Shown: piece by piece, positions 1 to 7,920 of the stretch | Layout of the letters: every line of letters starts with the position of its first letter | How positions within the stretch are numbered: position 1 is the stretch's first letter | Assembly: GCA_016787045.1 (NCBI GenBank) | Contig: JAEUVA010000030.1 | Location: 42,993-106,992, forward strand | DNA: 64,000 nt | Direction: 5' to 3' | From: Chitinophagales bacterium | Lineage (GTDB): Bacteria; Bacteroidota; Bacteroidia; Chitinophagales; LD1 | Program-made: the position numbers and the translations under genes | Notes under the pieces: model-generated | Databases searched by the model: none | What the model was told of the DNA's origin: nothing | What the model saw: the letters and a program-made list of their open reading frames with translations, nothing else

Positions 1-572
1 GCGAAATACTTCCGCCACAACAATTGCACCGCAGGTATATTCTTTCGCAAATCAAGAGCGGATTTATTTTGATAGACCAGCAACTGGCACACGAGCGCAT
101 TTTGTATGAGCGCTACCTGCGCATGTTCAACGGAAAAAAACACGATTCGCAGGCACAGCTTTTTCCGCAAAATCTGGAACTGAACGTGGCCGACACCCAA
201 ATACTCAAAGAAATTTTACCCGAAATCAACAACCTCGGTTTTGATATACAGGAATTTGGCAAAAACAGTTTTGTGATACACGGCTTTCCGGCAGATATAG
301 CCGGTGGCAACGAAAAAAAGATGATTGAAGAATTGATTGAGCAGTTTAAAATGAATGCATCGGTTACTAAACTGAGCAAGCGCGAAAACTTGGCTAAATC
401 ATTGGCCTACTCATCGGCCATTAAACCCGGCAAAGCACTAAGCACCGAAGAAATGAAAACGCTGATAGACGAACTCTTTGCCTGCGAAAGCCCCTACCAC
501 GCCCCCAATGGTAAATTTACTTTTACTACTATTTCGCTGGATGAAATTGCCAAGCGGTTAGAGAACAAATAA
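1..572 (+). CDS. mutL: DNA mismatch repair protein MutL, C-terminal part (5' truncated by window edge)
   Basis: The frame is open from base 3 and lacks its N-terminal ATPase region, which lies outside the window. The visible part is the C-terminal dimerisation/endonuclease domain. It has the segment [25 protein letters not shown], here cited as YILSQIKSG followed by the [12 protein letters not shown] motif. This is the Bacteroidota version of the metal-binding DQHA(X)2E(X)4E motif, with the His replaced by Gln. A helical region and the typical C-terminal stretch with [13 protein letters not shown] residues (seen as SPYHAPNGK) follow, where PxGRP is common in relatives. MutL couples mismatch recognition by MutS to strand incision. 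The first complete methionine-like codon inside the window is a TTG at 24, but the true start is upstream. gcvH follows after 46 bp on the same strand. Confidence 0.9.
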   Translation, partial: EILPPQQLHRRYILSQIKSGFILIDQQLAHERILYERYLRMFNGKKHDSQAQLFPQNLELNVADTQILKEILPEINNLGFDIQEFGKNSFVIHGFPADIAGGNEKKMIEELIEQFKMNASVTKLSKRENLAKSLAYSSAIKPGKALSTEEMKTLIDELFACESPYHAPNGKFTFTTISLDEIAKRLENK

Positions 573-618
573 ATCAAACCACTTTCTATATTCGCCCAAC
601 CAAAAAATTAAAATACAC

Positions 619-999
619 ATGAACTTTCCGGCAGATTTGAAGTACAGCAAAGAACACGAATGGGTGCGCGTAGAAGGCAGCACCGGCACTATCGGCATTA
701 CCGATTTTGCACAAAAAGAACTGGGCGATATTGTATATGTGGACATCAATACCATTGGCGACACCGTAGCTAAAGATGCAGTGTTTGGCACCGTAGAAGC
801 CGTAAAAACAGTTAGCGATTTGTTTATGCCCATTACCGGCAAAGTGCTGGAGCAAAATGCCGACCTCAACAATGCACCGGAGAGCGTAAACAAAGACCCT
901 TACGGCAGCGGCTGGATGGTGAAAGTTGAAATTACCAACCCCGCTGATTTAGATGCACTGATGGATGCCGAGCAGTACAAGAAGCATGTGGGCATGTAA
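619..999 (+). CDS. gcvH: Glycine cleavage system H protein
   Basis: 126 aa, the normal length of GcvH. The protein carries the lipoyl arm that shuttles the aminomethyl intermediate between the P, T and L proteins of the glycine cleavage complex in the cytoplasm. The hammerhead fold is recognisable ([13 protein letters not shown], then [17 protein letters not shown]), and the lipoylated lysine is K63 in [10 protein letters not shown]. The C-terminal GWMVKVE segment is also typical. The ATG start follows an AT-rich leader. A box resembling the Bacteroidota -7 element (TATATTCG) lies at about 587. No other gcv gene is in the window, so the P and T proteins are encoded elsewhere. Confidence 0.96.
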   Translation: MNFPADLKYSKEHEWVRVEGSTGTIGITDFAQKELGDIVYVDINTIGDTVAKDAVFGTVEAVKTVSDLFMPITGKVLEQNADLNNAPESVNKDPYGSGWMVKVEITNPADLDALMDAEQYKKHVGM

Positions 1000-1011
1000 T
1001 TTTGTTTTAAC

Positions 1012-1383
1012 TTGAATTCGTTTTTGAAATATAACTGGCCGTCCATACTCTGGGCGGCTTTTATTTTGGCGCTGTGCCTCATGCCCGGCCGCGATTTGCC
1101 AAGTGTAACCTTATGGCAAGCCGATAAAATTGTTCATTTTTTTGTATATGTGGTTTTAGCGGTGCTGTTGTACATCGGCTGGAAAAAGCAGAAAGAGTTC
1201 GCTTGTCTCCACCGGCAGATGGGGTACAAAGTTTTGGTGCTTACTTTCGGTTATGGATTTGCCGTTGAAATTTTACAAGAGCTACTAACTGCCGACCGGC
1301 ACTTTGATTGGTATGATGCTTTGGCTAATGCACTTGGAGGGGTGGGAGGTGTTTTGGTAGTGTGGATAGTAGAACGCAGATGA
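1012..1383 (+). CDS. VanZ-like membrane protein
   Basis: 123 aa with about four hydrophobic segments. It has the VanZ-family pattern: an early tryptophan-rich first helix ending in MPG, then DKIVHFFVYVVLAVLL, then FAVEILQELL, then DWYDALANALGG. These match the conserved D-K-HF, E-xx-Q and D-xxx-N-xx-G positions of PF04892. The biochemical role of most VanZ-like proteins is unknown. The name comes from teicoplanin resistance and should not be read as a resistance call. No ATG is available near the front, so TTG at 1012 is the likeliest start, 12 bp after gcvH. Co-transcription with gcvH is plausible. The stop codon sits inside one arm of a long inverted repeat (see 1369-1505). Confidence 0.8.
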   Translation: MNSFLKYNWPSILWAAFILALCLMPGRDLPSVTLWQADKIVHFFVYVVLAVLLYIGWKKQKEFACLHRQMGYKVLVLTFGYGFAVEILQELLTADRHFDWYDALANALGGVGGVLVVWIVERR

Positions 1384-1505
1384 CCAAGATAGTCAGGATG
1401 AATAACCGGATAACCAATACTTCTGCAATCGGTCTAAACCATCGGATGCATTTCTGTATTCATCATCCGCGTAACTCTTAAAAATCCTGTTAATCTGCGT
1501 TCTAC
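1369..1505. repeat. Intergenic inverted-repeat element
   Basis: A perfect 13-bp inverted repeat, GTAGAACGCAGAT at 1369-1381 and its complement at 1493-1505, brackets about 110 bp. Inside the arms there is further imperfect symmetry (CAGGAT near 1398; ATCCTG near 1485). The left arm includes the first base of the vanZ-like stop codon. It resembles the REP-like repeats seen between genes in many Bacteroidota. It could also act as a transcript-end structure. Confidence 0.6.
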
Positions 1506-1541
1506 GTACATCTCCTTTCATAACTTGTTTATTTTCACGCA

Positions 1542-3353
1542 ATGCGATTATTGATTTTTGGATTTTTGTTTTTGTGCTCGGCCATAGCCATTGCCCAACC
1601 CGGGCGCGATGAGGCCTTGGCTAATAGTTACTTGCAAAATGCAGAATACGATAAGGCCGCTGAGCTATACCAATCGCTTTGGGAGAAAAATAACTACGAT
1701 GCCAAGTTTTACGCTCCTCTCCTAAGCTGTTTTATGGAACTCAAAAAGTTTGACGATGCCGAAAAGGCCGTCAAAAAAATGATTAAAAAAAATGAGTTTG
1801 ACCCGCGCTATGTGGTAGAGCTTGGCTATGTGTATTCCTTAATTCCGGATGCTGTAAAAGCTAAAGAGCAATACGAAAAATTACTCAAAGACCTTAAGCC
1901 CAACGAGGTGGCCATTCGCTCCGTAGCCAATGCTTACGAGCAATACCGCATTTACGATTATGTAGTAGCCACCTACGAAAAAGCGGGCAAGCTCATTAAA
2001 AACGAAACCTACTTTTCGTTTGAATTAGCGCAGGCCTATCTCGCCAAAAACGATGTAGTGAATGCGGTAAAATACTACCTGATTAACATGGAAGTAGCTC
2101 CGCAAAATATTCAGTTAATTAAAAATACGTTGCAAACATCCCGCTCTGCTGTACAGTTGCTCAACGAAATGGAAACGCAGCTTTACACTAAAGTTCAAAA
2201 ACCCGGAGCCGGTGAAGAATACATTGAGCTACTCACCTGGATTTATATACAAAACAAAGATTTTGAGGGTGCGCTTTTGCAGATGAAAGCCCTTGATAAA
2301 CGCAAAAACGAAAATGGTTTTCGGGTCATTAACATTGCGCGCATGGCGCAAACCGAAGGCGATTATGACAATGCCATAGCGGGGTTTGAATATGTGGTGA
2401 ATAAAGGAACAACTAATAGCATGTACTTTACGGCACGCACAGAGTTGCTCAACTGCCGCAAAGAAAAAGTGGCCAAAAACATCAACTACACCCCAGCCGA
2501 TTTGCTGGGTTTAAAAAACGATTACTTGAGTTTTATCAACGATAATGGCCGCAACTTTCGCACCGCGCAAAGCATGAAAGAACTGGCCGATTTGCTGGGC
2601 TTTTACTTGTACGATATTGCCGGAGCTATTGACCTATGCAAAGAAATTATTGCCATGCCCGGCACAAATAATCAACTCAAAAACCAAGCTAAACTCTCGC
2701 TGGGCGATTTTTATTTGATAGATGGCGATGTGTGGGAAAGCACCCTCACTTACTCGCAGGTTGACAAAGACGAAAAGGACTCGCCACTGGGCGAAGAAGC
2801 GCGGTTCAGAAACGCCAAGCTCTCTTACTACAAAGGCGATTTTGACTGGGCACAAACCCAGTTAGATGCATTAAAAAATTCTACCACAGAGTTGATTTCT
2901 AACGATGCCATCAACCTCTCCGTTTTTATTATTGATAACTTAGGCATGGATACTATAGAAACCCCCATGCAACTGTTTGCACAAGCCGAACTGCTCACTT
3001 ATCAAAACAAAACCAACGATGCGTTGGCTATGTTGGAAGGCATCATCGCTTCTTTCCCGGGCCATGCGTTAACTGATGATATTCTGTTTACTAAAGCCAA
3101 AATTTTTGCGGCCAAAAAAGAGTTTGATAATGCAGTGCCACTGTTAGAAAACATTATTAAAAACTACAAAGAAGATTTAAAAGGCGATGATGCTAATTTC
3201 CTTTTAGCCGAAATCAACGAGCGATACTTAAACAACAAAGAAAAAGCCAAGGAACTTTACCAAACCATTATTACCGATTACAGCAGTTCGCTGCTGGTGA
3301 TAGAAGCCCGCAAAAGATTCCGTTTACTAAGAGGTGACAAGCTAAGCGAATAG
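1542..3353 (+). CDS. Exported tetratricopeptide-repeat protein
   Basis: 603 aa. Residues 1-19 form a signal peptide (MRLLIFGFLFLCSAIAIAQ). The rest is a long alpha-helical solenoid of TPR-like pairs, for example NAEYDKAAELYQSLWEKNNYD, cited here as the A-E-Y-D-K-A-A-E-L-Y pattern at about 33-43 and again around 175, 275 and 525. The C-terminal third (KAKELYQTIITDYSSSL) resembles the outer-membrane-assembly/YbgF class of TPR protein. It probably acts in the periplasm as a scaffold. No enzymatic motif is visible. The ATG at 1542 lies only 5 bp after a TATTTTC promoter-like box, which suggests a leaderless or very short-leader transcript. The DUF4286 gene follows after 3 bp, so the two are probably one operon. 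Confidence 0.8.
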   Translation: MRLLIFGFLFLCSAIAIAQPGRDEALANSYLQNAEYDKAAELYQSLWEKNNYDAKFYAPLLSCFMELKKFDDAEKAVKKMIKKNEFDPRYVVELGYVYSLIPDAVKAKEQYEKLLKDLKPNEVAIRSVANAYEQYRIYDYVVATYEKAGKLIKNETYFSFELAQAYLAKNDVVNAVKYYLINMEVAPQNIQLIKNTLQTSRSAVQLLNEMETQLYTKVQKPGAGEEYIELLTWIYIQNKDFEGALLQMKALDKRKNENGFRVINIARMAQTEGDYDNAIAGFEYVVNKGTTNSMYFTARTELLNCRKEKVAKNINYTPADLLGLKNDYLSFINDNGRNFRTAQSMKELADLLGFYLYDIAGAIDLCKEIIAMPGTNNQLKNQAKLSLGDFYLIDGDVWESTLTYSQVDKDEKDSPLGEEARFRNAKLSYYKGDFDWAQTQLDALKNSTTELISNDAINLSVFIIDNLGMDTIETPMQLFAQAELLTYQNKTNDALAMLEGIIASFPGHALTDDILFTKAKIFAAKKEFDNAVPLLENIIKNYKEDLKGDDANFLLAEINERYLNNKEKAKELYQTIITDYSSSLLVIEARKRFRLLRGDKLSE

Positions 3354-3356
3354 AGC

Positions 3357-3659
3357 ATGATAGTGTACAACGTAACCGTAAAAATAGACCTGAGCGTGCA
3401 TGATTTGTGGCTCAAGTGGATGCAGCAAGAGCACATTCCGCGCGTATTGGAAACAGAATGTTTTGTACAGCATAAAATGTACCGCATACTGGAAGAAGAC
3501 ACCCGCGATGGCATATCGTATGCCATACAATATTTTGCCGAAGACCTGAGCAAGTATTTTGACTATAAAGAAAACCACGCTGCCCGTTTACAAAAAGAGG
3601 GGTTAGATGTGTTTCCCGGCAAGTTTCAGGCGTTTAGAACTTTGCTAAAAGAGGTGTAG
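3357..3659 (+). CDS. DUF4286 family protein
   Basis: 100 aa. It starts MIVYNVTVKID and contains WLKWMQQEHIPRVLETECF, followed by a beta-rich middle and a C-terminal RTLLKEV. This is the layout of DUF4286, a ferredoxin-like small domain common in Bacteroidota. Its function is unknown. It lacks a signal peptide and cysteine clusters, so it is a cytoplasmic protein. The ATG at 3357 is 3 bp after the TPR gene's stop, consistent with translational coupling. Confidence 0.85.
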   Translation: MIVYNVTVKIDLSVHDLWLKWMQQEHIPRVLETECFVQHKMYRILEEDTRDGISYAIQYFAEDLSKYFDYKENHAARLQKEGLDVFPGKFQAFRTLLKEV

Positions 3660-3769
3660 CTCTGATAGGTAAGGTGTAAAAGAAATCCGTGCCCTTGGGC
3701 TCGGCACTTCGCTCCTATTGCATTTTTGCACAAAATGTTACTTGCAGCACCTAACGGTATTATAGTGAT

Positions 3770-4174
3770 ATGCGTCAATTCATCTGTTTAGCTATATCAT
3801 GTTTGCTGTATCACGTTGCTTTTACACAAGCATCTACTTTTAAGGTTTCCCGAAAAAAAGATACCTCTACAAGCTACATTCAACTGCCGCAATACGAAAA
3901 TGGGAAAGAGAATATACTTTGGTTAGATAGCATACCGGAGCCGGGCACTGCGGTTTGGTTATGGTCCGAAAAAATAATTCCCACCCGGTTTCATTTTGCT
4001 TCTCCCGGGCTGATTGCTCACCCCGGCAACTGCAAACAATTGGACGCTAACGCCATTGGCATTCTCCAATGGGCAAAAAAACCTGAGGCAAAGTTGTGCC
4101 TCATTGTTACCGAGGTGTTTGTTAACGATAAGGTTTACCCCGCCTACTGGCCATATCTCATTCGGTTTCGGTAA
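3770..4174 (+). CDS. Small exported protein of unknown function
   Basis: 134 aa with an N-terminal signal peptide (MRQFICLAISCLLYHVAFTQA, about 20 residues). The mature part is short and probably beta-rich, with WLWSEKIIPTRFHFASPG and a C-terminal YPAYWPYLIRF. No family is recognised. The 110 bp before it hold no gene. A good terminator hairpin lies about 95 bp after its stop, at 4268-4300. The gene reads as a single-gene unit. Confidence 0.6.
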   Translation: MRQFICLAISCLLYHVAFTQASTFKVSRKKDTSTSYIQLPQYENGKENILWLDSIPEPGTAVWLWSEKIIPTRFHFASPGLIAHPGNCKQLDANAIGILQWAKKPEAKLCLIVTEVFVNDKVYPAYWPYLIRFR

Positions 4175-4267
4175 TAATTTTCGGTGCTTGCAACCAACTT
4201 AATTGCTGTATTGTCTTACAGTTGGTTTTGGTCATTCCCCCAATTTTCATTTTGATAGTTTCCCTAT

Positions 4268-4300
4268 AAAATCCTCCGTTACGCAGCGGAGGATTTTTTT
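4268..4300 (+). terminator. Rho-independent terminator
   Basis: An 11-bp stem, AAAATCCTCCG (4268-4278) and its complement (4287-4297), has an 8-nt loop and a run of T. It ends the 3770-4174 transcript. Its T-run merges into a TATTCG promoter-like box directly in front of the ATG at 4311. Confidence 0.85.
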
Positions 4301-4310
4301 TATTCGCCCA

Positions 4311-5606
4311 ATGAAAGCCAAAACAGGGCACCGCTTCACCAATTGGGCAAAAAACCAACAGTGCACACCGGGCTCCTATTACCAACCCACCACTGAGCAA
4401 GAGATTACGGATGTATTGGCGCGCCACAGCAAAATCCGCATGGTTGGCAGCGGACACAGTTGGAGCGACATTTGTCTCGCTGACGAAGCCATGCTCAACT
4501 TAGATAACTACAACCGCATATTACATATTGATAAAGAAAAACTACAGGTAACCGCACAGGCCGGCATTAAACTTTGGCAACTAAATGAGGAGTTAGATAA
4601 ACATGGACTGGCTTTGTCTAATCTTGGCTCCATTGCTAAGCAAAGCTTGGCCGGAGCCATTAGCACCGGTACGCATGGCACTGGCATTGGGCATCAAATA
4701 CTGGGTGCGCAGGTAGAGCAGTTTACACTTATTAAACCCGATGGAGAAAAACAATTACTACACAGAGAAAAAGATAAAGAACTCTTTAACCTGTGCTTGG
4801 TGAATCTCGGCTGCCTGGGAGTAGTTAGCGAAATGACCTTAAATGTGATACCGGCTTTTCAACTGCAAGACCATACATTTTTGATGAAATACGATGATGC
4901 CGTTAATCATGTAGAGGAAATGTTGCACGAGCACGACCACCTGAAAATGTGGTGGTTTCCGCATACCGATAAAATGGTGGTGTACACCTACAATCGGACA
5001 ACTGAAACAAGAAACGACAGCCGCCTTAGGCAATGGTTTTTTGATGAATTGCTCTCCGTGCACATGTACCGGTTGCTGCTGGGTGTTGGTTCACTGAATC
5101 GCGACTGGCGAAAGCCCATCAACCAAATGCTGGTGAAAAATTTTGAGAGGCCGTTGCAACGGATAGAAAAAAGCTATAAAGTTTTTAATGTGCCCGAGCC
5201 GCCACTACACCGCGAAACAGAGTGGGCTTTTGATATAAAGCACGCCAGAGCACTACTACCGGAGTATAAAAAACTCATCAACCACGGCCCGCACCGGCTC
5301 AACTTTATACAAGAAATCCGCTTTACCAAAGCCGATAATTTTGCCCTTAGCCCCTGCTACCAGCGCGATAGTGTTTGGCTGGGCGCCTACAATGCCGATA
5401 ATTTTAGGTGGAATGAACTGCTACACGATTTTGAGCAGTTAGCCATTCGCTATAACGGGCGGCCACACTGGGGGAAAGAATTTACTGTAGGTGCCAACTA
5501 TCTATCGGTTGAGTATTTGCAGTATGGCCCGTTTGCCCAACTGCGCCAAACCCTGGACCCTACCGGCAAGTTGATGAATGCTTACATTCAAAAACTATTG
5601 GGCTAA
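4311..5606 (+). CDS. FAD-binding aldonolactone-oxidase-like oxidoreductase
   Basis: 431 aa. It belongs to the VAO-type flavoproteins related to D-arabinono-1,4-lactone and L-gulono-lactone oxidases. The N-terminal FAD-binding domain shows IRMVGSGHSWSD (His49 is at the position of the covalent-FAD histidine in this family), then NLGSIAKQSLAGAISTGTHGTG. The C-terminal ALO domain shows the typical HWGKEF (about 390) and LDPTGKLMNAY near the end. Reaction: oxidation of an aldonolactone or sugar-derived alcohol, substrate unknown here. The start is set at 4311 because an upstream frame extension would run through the terminator at 4268-4300. No signal peptide is seen. The gene converges with the ABC-F gene, 18 bp between the stops. 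Confidence 0.85.
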   Translation: MKAKTGHRFTNWAKNQQCTPGSYYQPTTEQEITDVLARHSKIRMVGSGHSWSDICLADEAMLNLDNYNRILHIDKEKLQVTAQAGIKLWQLNEELDKHGLALSNLGSIAKQSLAGAISTGTHGTGIGHQILGAQVEQFTLIKPDGEKQLLHREKDKELFNLCLVNLGCLGVVSEMTLNVIPAFQLQDHTFLMKYDDAVNHVEEMLHEHDHLKMWWFPHTDKMVVYTYNRTTETRNDSRLRQWFFDELLSVHMYRLLLGVGSLNRDWRKPINQMLVKNFERPLQRIEKSYKVFNVPEPPLHRETEWAFDIKHARALLPEYKKLINHGPHRLNFIQEIRFTKADNFALSPCYQRDSVWLGAYNADNFRWNELLHDFEQLAIRYNGRPHWGKEFTVGANYLSVEYLQYGPFAQLRQTLDPTGKLMNAYIQKLLG

Positions 5607-5624
5607 CCGGCATTGTAGTAAGTA

Positions 5625-7535
5625 CTACTCGGTGTATTCGCTCAACTCTAACCAGCGCATCTCTGCGGCCTCCAATTCTTTGGTTATCTGCTCCAGTCGC
5701 TCTATCATTTTGTTCATCTCTGCAAAAGGCAAACTGCCTTGCATTAGTTTTTCATTTAACTCTTTCTTCTCGGTTTCCAGCAAAGGCATTTGTTGAACCA
5801 GGTTTTCTAATTCGTTTTTTTGCTTAAACGAAAGTTTCTTTTTGGCAGATGCAGGTGCGGGTTTAGGGGTTACTGATGGTGCTTCTACCAGCTTTTGCAT
5901 TGGCTTCTCTTCCGGTTTTCGGCTTGTGGTTTCCTGCTTTTTTTTCTGCAATGAAATACGCCATTGGGTGTAGTTGCCTGGGAAATCGGTAATCACTCCG
6001 TTGCCTTCAAACACAAAAAGGTGATCTACCAGTTTATCCATAAAGTACCTGTCGTGCGATACGATGATGACACAGCCCTGATACTGTTCCAAAAATTCTT
6101 CCAACACGCTGAGCGTTACTAAATCCAAATCATTAGTCGGCTCATCAAGAATAAGGAAGTTGGGGTTTTTGAAGAGCAACGAAATCAATTGCAGACGCTT
6201 TTTTTCGCCACCACTCAACTTAGAAATAAACGTAAACTGCTGCTCGGGTGGAAACTGAAACAATTGCAAAAACTGCGCAGCGCTCACCTTAGTGCCATCG
6301 GCTAAGGGAAAGTGCTCGGCCAATTCGCGCACATATTCAATCACGCGTTTATCTTCTTTTACCTCTAATCCCTTTTGTGAGAAATAACCAAACACAATGG
6401 TTTCACCGGGGTTTATTTTGCCCGAATCTGCGGGTTCTGCACCCAATATCACATTCAGGAATGTGCTCTTGCCCACTCCGTTTTTTCCGATAATGCCAAT
6501 ACGTTCACCACGTTTAAAAGTGTAGTCAAACCCCTGCATAATTTTGCGCTCGCCAAAGGTCTTATATACTTTTTTTAGCTCCAGAATTTTGCCGCCAATG
6601 CGGGTCATTTTTACTTGCAGTTGCAGTTTATCTTCTTCGCGCTTGCCGCTCACATAATCTTCAATATCATAAAAAGCATCTTGGCGCGATTTGCTTTTGG
6701 TGGTGCGGGCTTTGGGTTGCTTGCGCATCCATTCCAACTCTTTTCGGTAGGTATTGCGTGCCTTATCTAAAGTAGCGGCATCGCTCTCTTCGCGCTCGGC
6801 TTTGCGCTGCAAAAAATACTGGTAGTTGCCTTTGTGAATATGCAGCTCGGTTGGGGTGAGTTCAAAAATTTCGTTGCAAACGGTGTCTAAGAAAAACCTG
6901 TCGTGCGATACAAGAAGCAGCGTAGTTTTTTGGTCGCTCAAAAAATCGGCCAGCCACTCTATCATTTCAAAATCTAAGTGGTTGGTGGGCTCATCTAAAA
7001 TCAAAAAGTTGTTGCGCTCGCCAAAACTGATTTCAATCAATACTTTGGCCAATGCAATGCGTTTCTTTTGTCCACCGGAGAGTGTTTTGGCTAACTGGTC
7101 AATATCGGTAATGTTGAGCGAAGACAAAATCTCTTTCACCGTATTTTCAAAATTCCAGGCCCCCAGTTCATCCATTTTCATCATCAATTCACCAATTTTT
7201 GCTTCGTCTTCATGATGCGCCAAAGCCGCTTCGTATTCGCGTACGGTGTTGATGATGGGGTGGTCGTGGTTGAGAATGTTTTTGAGTACTGTTTCGTTAT
7301 CGTTAAACTCGGGGTTTTGGTCCAAGAAGCAAACGTTCACTTCTCTGTTTATCCAAAATTTCCCTCTGTCAGCCACTTCTTTGCCGGCTAATATGCGCAG
7401 CAGTGTGGTTTTGCCCGCACCGTTTTTGGCTACCAGCGCTATCTTATCTCCTTGCGAAATATTGAAGGTAATATCTGTAAAAAGGGGCTTTTCAATAAAA
7501 CTTTTGGTGAGCGATTCGGCTGAGAGGTAATGCAT
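5625..7535 (-). CDS. ABC-F family ATPase (Uup-like)
   Basis: 636 aa with two ABC ATPase domains and no membrane segments, which defines the ABC-F class of ribosome-associated ATPases. Domain 1 has Walker A NGAGKTTLL (around residue 40) and signature LSGGQKKRIALAKVL. Domain 2 has Walker A NGVGKSTFL (around 350) and signature LSGGEKKRLQL. Both have LILDEPTN Walker B/D-loops. A charged linker (HKGNYQYFLQRKAEREE) and a C-terminal lysine/glutamate-rich coiled coil (last about 80 residues) match Uup. Members act on the ribosome or on replication intermediates. Antibiotic-protection ABC-Fs exist, but nothing here points to that. Single gene; ATG at 7535. Confidence 0.9.
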   Translation of the reverse strand: MHYLSAESLTKSFIEKPLFTDITFNISQGDKIALVAKNGAGKTTLLRILAGKEVADRGKFWINREVNVCFLDQNPEFNDNETVLKNILNHDHPIINTVREYEAALAHHEDEAKIGELMMKMDELGAWNFENTVKEILSSLNITDIDQLAKTLSGGQKKRIALAKVLIEISFGERNNFLILDEPTNHLDFEMIEWLADFLSDQKTTLLLVSHDRFFLDTVCNEIFELTPTELHIHKGNYQYFLQRKAEREESDAATLDKARNTYRKELEWMRKQPKARTTKSKSRQDAFYDIEDYVSGKREEDKLQLQVKMTRIGGKILELKKVYKTFGERKIMQGFDYTFKRGERIGIIGKNGVGKSTFLNVILGAEPADSGKINPGETIVFGYFSQKGLEVKEDKRVIEYVRELAEHFPLADGTKVSAAQFLQLFQFPPEQQFTFISKLSGGEKKRLQLISLLFKNPNFLILDEPTNDLDLVTLSVLEEFLEQYQGCVIIVSHDRYFMDKLVDHLFVFEGNGVITDFPGNYTQWRISLQKKKQETTSRKPEEKPMQKLVEAPSVTPKPAPASAKKKLSFKQKNELENLVQQMPLLETEKKELNEKLMQGSLPFAEMNKMIERLEQITKELEAAEMRWLELSEYTE

Positions 7536-7648
7536 AACAGGTATTAAAAAATGAGGCGCGAACGTACGCTATTTTGAGGGAAAACGAAGGCAATGATGAG
7601 GAGATGAATGAGGATGGAGGAAGAAGAAGGACCGTTTGGAGACTAAAC

Positions 7649-7816
7649 GAGACCATTTGCGGGAATGCCCCACGGGAACTCTGCGCCCCACTTCCCACTT
7701 TTGGGAACCCTCCCGAAACACGTTCCGCCCCACTTCCCATTTTTGGGAATGCTCCCGAAACACGTTCCGCCCTACTTCCCACTTTTGGGAACCCTCCCGA
7801 AACGCGTTTCGCCCGG
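7649..7816. repeat. 42-bp tandem repeat (minisatellite) in intergenic DNA
   Basis: Three good copies (7691, 7733, 7775) and one decayed copy (7649) of a 42-bp unit beginning CTTCCCAyTTTTGGGAA. Each unit contains a 6-bp hairpin, TTCCCA/TGGGAA. The last unit also contains the palindrome CGAAACGCGTTTCG. As 42 is a multiple of three, several frames stay open through the array, but none has a credible gene. The rest of 7536-7920 holds only a terminator. Confidence 0.85.
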
Positions 7817-7865
7817 CTAATAGCTTTGTTTGGCTCCACGCGGCAGCAGATAGAGAAAATACCTC

Positions 7866-7896
7866 AAAAAAAATAGGCGGCTCCATGGCCGCCTAT
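7866..7896 (-). terminator. Rho-independent terminator of the 3701-aa gene
   Basis: A perfect 9-bp stem (ATAGGCGGC/GCCGCCTAT, 7873-7881 with 7888-7896) and 6-nt loop, followed on the minus strand by a run of eight T. It lies 25 bp after the stop of the giant gene. Confidence 0.92.
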
Positions 7897-7920
7897 CCTT
7901 CTATAAATTGTGCGCACAGA

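Noticed and set aside
4203..4310. Longer N-terminus for the FAD oxidoreductase
   Set aside because: The added codons would read through a strong terminator hairpin and are not conserved-looking; the ATG at 4311 fits the family start.
7569..7886. Small proteins encoded by the 42-bp array at 7.6-7.9 kb
   Set aside because: Frames are open on both strands through the repeat, with no signal of selection or start; treated as minisatellite.
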